Shown: positions 6,011-11,599 of the stretch, in pieces
How the letters are laid out: every line of letters begins with the position of its first letter
How positions within the stretch are numbered: the first letter of the stretch is position 1
Origin: Acidimicrobiia bacterium
Lineage (GTDB): Bacteria; Actinomycetota; Acidimicrobiia; Acidimicrobiales; Acidimicrobilacustridaceae
Length of the DNA: 11,599 nucleotides
Assembly (NCBI GenBank): GCA_018882825.1
Contig: VERC01000052.1
Location: 1-11,599, forward strand
Direction of reading: 5' to 3'
Program-made: the position numbers and the translations under genes
Notes under the pieces: generated by a model
What the model saw: the letters and a program-made list of their open reading frames with translations, nothing else
Database searches by the model: none
Told to the model about the DNA's origin: nothing

Positions 6011-7510
6011 ATGGACCCGCGCGCCCTGCGGGCCGCGCTGCGGTCGGTGCTCGCCGGTCTGCTCATCGCCGCCTCGATCCCCCCGGGGGGGTGGTGGCCG
6101 CTGGCCATCGTCGGCATCGCCATGTGGGATCGACTCCTCGCCCACGTCACCGCCCGCCGGAGATTCCTGCGATCGACGATCATGGCCGTCACCTGGTTCG
6201 CCGCCACGATGCTGTGGATGGTGGACCTCACGGCGCCGGGCTACCCCATCGCCGTGATCGTCTTCGGCTGCTACGTCGGTGTGGCCGGAATGGCCGTGCC
6301 CGCTCGCGCCGATCGGTCGTGGATCCGGTGGCTGGCCCTGCCCGCCGCCTTCACCCTGGCCGAGGCGGCGCGCTCCACCGTCCCGTTCGGGGGCGTGCCT
6401 CTGGCCACGGTGTCGATGGGTCAGGCCGCGGCACCCTTGGGACAGGTCGCCCGGGTGCTGTGCGCCATCGGCGTGACCTTCACCGTCGCCGTGTGCGGCG
6501 TGGCGCTGTCGGCCCTGTGGGAACGACGCCACGCCCTGGGTGCCGCCGTGCTGGCCGGCGTGGTCGTGGTGTGGTCGCTCGCGCTCGTCGCGCCGCGCGG
6601 ACACGACGTCCGCACCATCGAGGCGGCCGTGGTGCAGGGTGGTGGGCCCCAGGGCACGCGGGCCGACGACACCGACGAACGCGAGGTCTTCGAACGACAC
6701 GTCGAGGCCACCGCACTGGTGCGACTCCCCGTCGACCTCGTCGTATGGCCCGAGAACGTCGTGGCCGTCGAGGGTCCGATCGCCACCAACCGCGAAGGGC
6801 GCGAGTTGTCGGCACTGGCGACGTCGATGGACACGACACTGGTGGCCGGCGTGACCGAGGGCGTCGACAGCACGCGGTTCACCAACCTCTCGATCGTGTA
6901 CCTGCCCGACGGCAGCACCGGTGATCGCTACGAGAAGGTGCGACGTGTGCCGTTCGGCGAGTACGTGCCACTGCGCGGACTGCTCGAGGCCGTGGTGGGC
7001 TCGGACTCCGACCTCTCACCGCGTGACGCCATCGCCGGCACGCAGCCCGCCATCCTGCGCACTCCGGCCGGAGATCTGGCCGTGGCCATCTCGTGGGAGA
7101 TCTTCTTCACCAACCGCGCTCGTGACGGTGTACTGCACGGTGGACAGATCCTGCTCAACCCGACCAACGGATCGTCGTACTGGTTGACCCAGGTGCAGAC
7201 CCAACAGGTGGCCTCGAGTCGACTGCGCGCCATCGAGACCGGTCGCTGGGTGCTGCAGGCCGCGCCCACCGGCTTCTCGGCCATCGTCGACGATCACGGA
7301 CGCGTGCACCAACGAACATCCATCTCCGAACAGGCGGTGCTGCAACAGCCGGTGCCGTTGCGCGACGGGGACACCATCGCCACGGTCATCGGCCCCCTTC
7401 CGGTGGTGTGGGGCAGCGTGATGCTCGTCGCCGTGGCCTGGTGGGTGGCCTCCGACGGTTTCCGCGCCGCGCGCCGTCGCCTCGGCCGGAGCGCCGGCGA
7501 GACGAACTGA
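6011..7510 (+). CDS. lnt: Apolipoprotein N-acyltransferase with Ser at the catalytic Cys position
   Basis: A 499-residue integral membrane protein: hydrophobic segments over about residues 10-210, an extracytoplasmic nitrilase-fold (CN-hydrolase) domain from about 215 to 455, and one C-terminal helix (about 465-485). Lnt transfers a third acyl chain to the amino group of the lipidated cysteine of lipoproteins. Two members of the catalytic triad are present: Glu248 in WPENV and Lys309 in YEKVRRVPFGEYVPLR. The third site reads ISWEIFF, with Ser361 where the family has Cys (ICYE-type). The nitrilase domain contains no cysteine at all. The 52-residue Lys-to-nucleophile spacing equals that in E. 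coli Lnt (Lys335/Cys387). The ATG at 6011 was chosen because it lies one base after znuB and begins the first hydrophobic region. The family call is firm; activity is uncertain. Confidence 0.88.
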   Translation: MDPRALRAALRSVLAGLLIAASIPPGGWWPLAIVGIAMWDRLLAHVTARRRFLRSTIMAVTWFAATMLWMVDLTAPGYPIAVIVFGCYVGVAGMAVPARADRSWIRWLALPAAFTLAEAARSTVPFGGVPLATVSMGQAAAPLGQVARVLCAIGVTFTVAVCGVALSALWERRHALGAAVLAGVVVVWSLALVAPRGHDVRTIEAAVVQGGGPQGTRADDTDEREVFERHVEATALVRLPVDLVVWPENVVAVEGPIATNREGRELSALATSMDTTLVAGVTEGVDSTRFTNLSIVYLPDGSTGDRYEKVRRVPFGEYVPLRGLLEAVVGSDSDLSPRDAIAGTQPAILRTPAGDLAVAISWEIFFTNRARDGVLHGGQILLNPTNGSSYWLTQVQTQQVASSRLRAIETGRWVLQAAPTGFSAIVDDHGRVHQRTSISEQAVLQQPVPLRDGDTIATVIGPLPVVWGSVMLVAVAWWVASDGFRAARRRLGRSAGETN

Positions 7511-7513
7511 GCC

Positions 7514-7957
7514 TCACACCTCCAGCAGCAACGTCACCGGTCCGTCGTTGATCGAGGCCACCTGCATCTCGGCGCCGAACACGCCGGTGGCCACCTCCAG
7601 TCCCCGCGATCGGAGCTCGTCGACGACGATGTCGATGAGGGGCGCTGCGTGCTCGCCCGGTGCGGCGGCCGACCAACCCGGTCGACGACCGCCGGTGGTC
7701 TCGCCGTAGAGCGTGAACTGACTCACCACCAGCACACCGTGGCCGGTGCCCATCTCGTCGACCGAGCGGTCCATCCGACCGTCCTCGCCGGGGAAGACGC
7801 GTAGACGGGCCACCCGGGTCGCCAGCCTTCGGGCGAGGGCGGCATCGTCGGTGTGGGTCACGCCCACCAGCACGCACAGGCCCGGTCCGATCCGGCCCAC
7901 GACCTCGCCGGCCACCGTCACCGAGGCCTCCGTCACCCGCTGCACCACTGCCCGCAC
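7514..7957 (-). CDS. dtd: D-aminoacyl-tRNA deacylase
   Basis: A 147-residue cytoplasmic enzyme that removes D-amino acids (and glycine from tRNA-Ala) from mischarged tRNAs, a proofreading step in translation. The N-terminus RAVVQRVTEASV, the active-site segment SQFTLYGETTGGRRP (residues 79-93) and the C-terminal NDGPVT with the Gly-Pro pair (139-140) are all characteristic of bacterial Dtd, and the length is normal. The start is a GTG at 7955-7957 preceded by GGGGGGAGGA; no ATG lies near the conserved N-terminus. The stop codon is only three bases from the lnt stop on the opposite strand. Nothing unusual is seen in the protein. Confidence 0.95.
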   Translation of the reverse strand: MRAVVQRVTEASVTVAGEVVGRIGPGLCVLVGVTHTDDAALARRLATRVARLRVFPGEDGRMDRSVDEMGTGHGVLVVSQFTLYGETTGGRRPGWSAAAPGEHAAPLIDIVVDELRSRGLEVATGVFGAEMQVASINDGPVTLLLEV

Positions 7958-8010
7958 GGGTCCTCCCCCCCGGCCCCGACGGCAAGGGCCATCTGGCCCC
8001 AGCGCCCGTA

Positions 8011-8040
8011 TTGACCCCCTACGGAGGGCCCGACGAGACT
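8011..8040 (+). promoter_or_regulatory. Weak promoter candidate for the glycosyltransferase cassette
   Basis: TTGACC at 8011-8016 matches five of six -35 bases, and GAGACT at 8035-8040 is a poor -10 (three of six) after 18 bp. If used, transcription would begin at or within a few bases of the ATG at 8050, giving a leaderless or nearly leaderless mRNA, which is common in actinobacteria. The support is weak. A TTG at 8011 could otherwise be read as an in-frame start. Confidence 0.25.
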
Positions 8041-8049
8041 TGTCGGCCC
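8026..8049 (+). other. Hairpin abutting the glycosyltransferase start codon
   Basis: GGGCCCGAC (8026-8034) and GTCGGCCC (8042-8049) can pair, with one bulged C, around a 7-base loop. The stem ends on the base before the ATG at 8050. A GGAGGG (8023-8028) at its 5' foot is too far from the ATG to serve as a normal ribosome site when the RNA is unfolded. A role in translational control is possible only if the transcript starts upstream of about 8020. Confidence 0.3.
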
Positions 8050-9414
8050 ATGTCGAACCGTACCGCCCCCCACGGTCGCACCGAGTTGGCCGCCGACGGC
8101 GAACTGCCGCTGCGCATCGCCTACCTCACCTACCGGGGCAAGCCCCATGTGGGCGGGCAGGGTGTCTACACCCGTCACCTGACCAAGGCCCTCTGCGACC
8201 TCGGCCACGAGGTCGAGGTACTGGGCGGTCAGCCCTACCCGGTGCTCGACCCCCGGGTCCCCCTCGTCGAGTTGCCCAGCCTCGACATCTACAACGACGC
8301 CTACCCCATGCGGCTGCCGCTCCCGTTCGAGATCAAGGGCATCGGGGACGCCGTCGAGGTGGCCACCTTCGCCGCCGGTTCGTTCCCCGAGCCGCTGGCC
8401 TTCTCGGTGCGGGCCTGGCAGCACCTGCGGCACCGGGTCAACGACTTCGACCTGGTGCAGGACAACCAGTGCCTCGGCTACGGCCTGCTGGCCATGCAGC
8501 GCGAGGGGCTCCCGGTGCTGGCCACCATCCACCACCCGATCACGGTGGATCGACGCCTCGAGATGGAGCACTCGGAGACGGCATGGAAGCGGTTCTCCAA
8601 GGCGCGGTGGTACTCGTTCACCAAGATGCAGACCCGGGTGGCCACGCGCATGACCCGCGTCATCACCGTGTCACAGAACTCGATGGCCGACATCCACGCC
8701 GACCACCATGTCGACCTCGACCGACTGCACGTCGTGCCCGTGGGCGTCGACCAGGACCTGTTCCGTCCCCTCGACCACGTACGTCGCATCCCGGGCCGAC
8801 TCATCACCACCGCCAGCGCCGACGTCACCATGAAGGGTCTGCGCTACCTGCTGGAGGCCATCGCCAAGTTGCGCACCGAGCGCCACATCGAACTGGTGGT
8901 GATCGGACGCCTCAAGGAGGGCGGCCCGTCGGCGCGGATCATCGACGAGTTGGGCCTTCGCGACGCGGTCACCTTCATCACCGGTGTACCCGAGGAACGC
9001 ATCATCGAGTTGTACTCGGAGGCCGAGGTGGCCGTGGTGCCGTCGCTGTACGAGGGGTTCTCCCTGCCGGCCATCGAGGCGATGAGTTGCGGGGTGCCGC
9101 TCGTCGCCACCACCGGCGGTGCGCTCCCCGAAGTGGTGGGCACCCACGACGAAACGGCACTGCTGGTGCCACCCGGTGACAGCGACGCGATGGCCGCCAT
9201 GCTCCGCATCGCCCTCGACGACGCCGACCTGCGGGCCCGCATCGGTGCCGCCGGGAGACAGCGGGTGATCGACCGGTGGACGTGGCGCCACACGGCCGTG
9301 GGAACGGTCGAGCACTACCGCGCCCTGCTGGCCGAGACGCCCCACATCCAGATGCGTCGACCCGGCGGCGCGGCCGCCGCTCCCCGCTTCCGTCACCGTG
9401 AACGGGGCGCATGA
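8050..9414 (+). CDS. GT4-family glycosyltransferase (GT-B fold)
   Basis: A 454-residue retaining glycosyltransferase that moves a sugar from an activated donor to an acceptor on the cytoplasmic side of the membrane. The N-terminal acceptor domain opens with LRIAYLTYRGKPHVGGQGVYTRHL (the GGxG loop at residues 35-38). The C-terminal donor domain contains VITVSQNS, VVPVGVD, the VVIGR strand and the EX7E motif EGFSLPAIE (Glu335/Glu343) followed by AMSCGVPLVAT and GGALPEVV. No signal peptide or membrane helix is evident. The ATG at 8050 was preferred to a TTG at 8011 because it lies closer to the conserved domain. Its stop overlaps the next gene in an ATGA. The donor and acceptor are unknown; the partner genes suggest a methylated glycolipid or cell-envelope glycan. 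Confidence 0.88.
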   Translation: MSNRTAPHGRTELAADGELPLRIAYLTYRGKPHVGGQGVYTRHLTKALCDLGHEVEVLGGQPYPVLDPRVPLVELPSLDIYNDAYPMRLPLPFEIKGIGDAVEVATFAAGSFPEPLAFSVRAWQHLRHRVNDFDLVQDNQCLGYGLLAMQREGLPVLATIHHPITVDRRLEMEHSETAWKRFSKARWYSFTKMQTRVATRMTRVITVSQNSMADIHADHHVDLDRLHVVPVGVDQDLFRPLDHVRRIPGRLITTASADVTMKGLRYLLEAIAKLRTERHIELVVIGRLKEGGPSARIIDELGLRDAVTFITGVPEERIIELYSEAEVAVVPSLYEGFSLPAIEAMSCGVPLVATTGGALPEVVGTHDETALLVPPGDSDAMAAMLRIALDDADLRARIGAAGRQRVIDRWTWRHTAVGTVEHYRALLAETPHIQMRRPGGAAAAPRFRHRERGA

Positions 9415-10181
9415 TGCTGACCGCCGATTACGACCGACTCGGGCTGCGTCCCGGTGACCGTCTGCTCGATCTCGGGTGCGGATTCGGTCGCCATGCGTTC
9501 GAGGCCCTGCGCCGCGGCGCGCGGGTGGTGGCCTGCGACATGGCCGTCCCCGAACTGCGCTCGGTGCTCGACACCGCGGCCGGCATGCGCGCCGCTGGCG
9601 AGATCGCCCCGACACTGTCGTGCACGGCGGTGAACGGCGACGCCACGCGTCTCCCGTTCACCGATGGATCGTTCGATCGCATCATCGCCTCCGAGGTCAT
9701 GGAGCACGTCGCCGACGACGACGCCGCCCTCGCCGAGTTGACACGTGTGCTGCGGCCCGGCGGCACCATCGCCATCACGGTCCCCGCCGAACTGCCGGAG
9801 CGGATCTGCTGGCGACTGTCCGACGAGTACCACGCCCCCAAGGTCGAGGGCGGGCACGTTCGCATCTACTCGCGCCGTTCGTTGATGACCAAGATGCGCG
9901 AGGCCGGCCTGTTGCCCGGCGGCTCCCACCGAGCCCACTCGCTGCACACGCCCTACTGGTGGCTGCGCTGTGCCGTCGGACCTCAGCGCGAGGACGCCCG
10001 CGCCGTGCGCTCCTACAAGCGACTCCTCGAATGGGACATCGTCGAGGCCCCTGCCGCCACCCGCATCGCCGACCGTGTGCTCAACCCTGTCCTCGGCAAG
10101 TCCCTGGTCGTCTACGCCGCCAAGCCCGTCACCCACCGCTCGGGTGCACGGGCCGAACTCGCAGGAGCCATCGTCCGATGA
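9411..10181 (+). CDS. Class I SAM-dependent methyltransferase (Methyltransf_11 type)
   Basis: A 256-residue Rossmann-fold methyltransferase. Motif I is LLDLGCGFGRH (residues 18-28), the acidic residue after strand 2 is in VVACDM, motif II/III covers NGDATRLPFTDGSFDRI with IIASEVMEHV, and RVLRPGGTIAITVPAELPE forms the post-motif strand. The C-terminal part (about 133-240), rich in aromatic and basic residues (HVRIYSRRSL, HSLHTPYWWLRC), is likely to bind the acceptor. The start ATG overlaps the glycosyltransferase stop as ATGA, and a second ATG follows at once. Its own stop overlaps the next start the same way, so the three genes are almost certainly translated together. It probably methylates the glycosyltransferase product or a related lipid or sugar; the target atom is unknown. 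Confidence 0.87.
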   Translation: MMLTADYDRLGLRPGDRLLDLGCGFGRHAFEALRRGARVVACDMAVPELRSVLDTAAGMRAAGEIAPTLSCTAVNGDATRLPFTDGSFDRIIASEVMEHVADDDAALAELTRVLRPGGTIAITVPAELPERICWRLSDEYHAPKVEGGHVRIYSRRSLMTKMREAGLLPGGSHRAHSLHTPYWWLRCAVGPQREDARAVRSYKRLLEWDIVEAPAATRIADRVLNPVLGKSLVVYAAKPVTHRSGARAELAGAIVR

Positions 10182-11260
10182 ACGAGATCCCCGCCGTCGA
10201 CGACATCATCTCCGCCGAGCAGGTCCGCGCCACCGCCGAGGCGATCGCCGAGTGGCAGCTGCCCGACGGGATGATCCTGTGGTTCCCGGGCGGCCACTCC
10301 GATCCGTGGAACCACACCGAGGCGGCCATGGCCCTCGACCTCGCCGGTCTACGCGCCGAGGCCGAGCGGGCCTATCAGTGGCTGGCCGACGTGCAGCGGC
10401 CCGACGGGTCCTGGCACCAGTACTACCTCGCCGACGGGATCGAGCAGGACAAGTTGGATGCCAACACCATCGCCTATGTGGCCGCCGGCGTGTGGCACCA
10501 CTGGCTGGTGGCCCGCGACGCCGGGTTCGTCGAGACGATGTGGCCGGTCGTCGAACGCGCCATCGACTTCGTGCTCGATCTGCAGACCCCCCGGGGCGAG
10601 ATCCTGTGGGCCCGACACGCCGACGGCACGCCGTGGTCGTTCGCCCTCCTCACCGGCTCGTCGAGCATGTGCCACAGCCTTCGCTGTGCGATCGCCATCT
10701 CCGAACTGCTGGGCCGCGAGCGACCGGACTGGGAACTCAGTGCCGCCCGGCTGTCGTGGATCGTGCGTCAGCACTGCCTCGGTAACGCCCCCGACGCCTT
10801 CGCCCCCAAGGCGCGCTGGGCCATGGACTGGTACTACCCGGTGCTCGGCGGGGTGCTCACCCGGGCCGAGGCCACCGCCCGCATCGAGGAACGACGCGAC
10901 ACGTTCGTGGTCGAGGGTCGCGGCGTGCGTTGCGTGAGCGATCGGCCGTGGATCACCGCCGCCGAGACCTGCGAGTTCGTGATGGCCGAACTGGCCATCG
11001 GCCGGCGCGATCGGGCACTCGAACTCTTCACCTGGGCCCAGGCCTTGCGCGACACCGATGGCCACTACTTCACCGGCGTGGTGTTCCCCGAGGAGATCCA
11101 CTTCCCGGCCGATGAGCGCACCACCTACACCGATGCCGCCATCGTGCTGGCCGCCGATGCCCTCAGTCGCACCTCGGCGGCATCCGGTCTGTTCATCGAC
11201 CACGACGCGCTCCCGCCCCTCGTCGACCTCGACATCGCCCTCGACGAGCGACTCGACTGA
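10178..11260 (+). CDS. Alpha/alpha-toroid protein, prenyltransferase/terpene-cyclase-like or glycosidase-like, function unknown
   Basis: A 360-residue, apparently soluble protein. It repeats a helix-loop unit with a Gln/Leu-x-x-(D)G-x-x-W/Y loop: QLPDGMILW (27-35), VQRPDGSW (72-79), LQTPRGEILW (135-144) and LRDTDGHYF (290-298), interleaved with helices such as WNHTEAAMAL and ANTIAYVAAGVWHHWL. This pattern indicates an (alpha/alpha) barrel as in the prenyltransferase/squalene-cyclase repeat proteins and in toroid glycoside hydrolases (GH15-like). Aromatic and acidic residues are plentiful in the loops, but I cannot name a catalytic pair, and the DxDD motif of class II terpene cyclases is absent. 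It starts at an ATGA overlap with the methyltransferase, with CAGGAG upstream. Sharing an operon with a glycosyltransferase favours a substrate carrying sugar or a polyprenyl chain. This assignment is to a fold only. Confidence 0.7.
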   Translation: MNEIPAVDDIISAEQVRATAEAIAEWQLPDGMILWFPGGHSDPWNHTEAAMALDLAGLRAEAERAYQWLADVQRPDGSWHQYYLADGIEQDKLDANTIAYVAAGVWHHWLVARDAGFVETMWPVVERAIDFVLDLQTPRGEILWARHADGTPWSFALLTGSSSMCHSLRCAIAISELLGRERPDWELSAARLSWIVRQHCLGNAPDAFAPKARWAMDWYYPVLGGVLTRAEATARIEERRDTFVVEGRGVRCVSDRPWITAAETCEFVMAELAIGRRDRALELFTWAQALRDTDGHYFTGVVFPEEIHFPADERTTYTDAAIVLAADALSRTSAASGLFIDHDALPPLVDLDIALDERLD

Positions 11261-11263
11261 GCG

Positions 11264-11599
<336 letters not shown>

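Noticed and set aside
7986..7999. GGGCC-atct-GGCCC inverted repeat between dtd and the glycosyltransferase
   Set aside because: A 5-bp G/C stem is expected by chance in such GC-rich sequence; no supporting promoter or terminator feature is attached to it.

Overview
This is a very GC-rich window, densely packed with genes, and the genes are bacterial throughout. The strong G/C bias at third codon positions, GTG and TTG starts and family-level resemblances suggest a high-GC actinobacterium, most likely Acidimicrobiia. That placement is inferred from sequence character and was not tested by a search. Eleven protein-coding genes are supported, two of them cut by the window edges. I see no tRNA, rRNA, CRISPR array or insertion sequence.

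Layout: (1) 3-593 (+) is the C-terminal end of a protoporphyrinogen/coproporphyrinogen oxidase. It overlaps by 34 bp the convergent gene at 560-2032 (-), an amidohydrolase-2/ACMSD-like metal-dependent hydrolase. (2) A divergent intergenic region (2033-2217) carries a symmetric array of four GTTGCG/CGCAAC hexamers. To its right lies an exported NlpC/P60 cell-wall peptidase gene (2218-2814), followed by a hairpin. (3) 2863-7510 (+) is a compact same-strand run: an Abhydrolase_2-type esterase, a membrane-anchored PCuAC-fold protein that lacks all its copper ligands, a znuA-like zinc-binding lipoprotein, a znuB-like permease, and an apolipoprotein N-acyltransferase (lnt) whose catalytic cysteine position is serine. 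A promoter-like element overlapped by a 25-bp near-perfect palindrome sits just before znuA and looks like a Zur/Fur-family operator. No znuC ATPase is present. (4) 7514-7957 (-) is dtd, D-aminoacyl-tRNA deacylase, convergent with lnt. (5) 8050-11260 (+) is a three-gene cassette joined by two ATGA stop/start overlaps: a GT4 glycosyltransferase, a class I SAM methyltransferase, and an alpha/alpha-toroid protein of unknown activity. (6) 11264-11599 (-) is the C-terminal part of a Methyltransf_24-type methyltransferase, convergent with the cassette.

How the genes fit together: the central run is envelope- and metal-centred. ZnuA has a lipobox-like site and would be a client of the lipoprotein-processing pathway to which Lnt belongs. 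The cassette at the right looks like a pathway that glycosylates, methylates and otherwise processes one envelope or lipid-linked glycan or isoprenoid, but the substrate cannot be read from the sequence. The observations most worth checking are the Cys-to-Ser Lnt, the copper-ligand-free PCuAC protein, the four-hexamer operator-like array, and the GT4-methyltransferase-toroid cassette.
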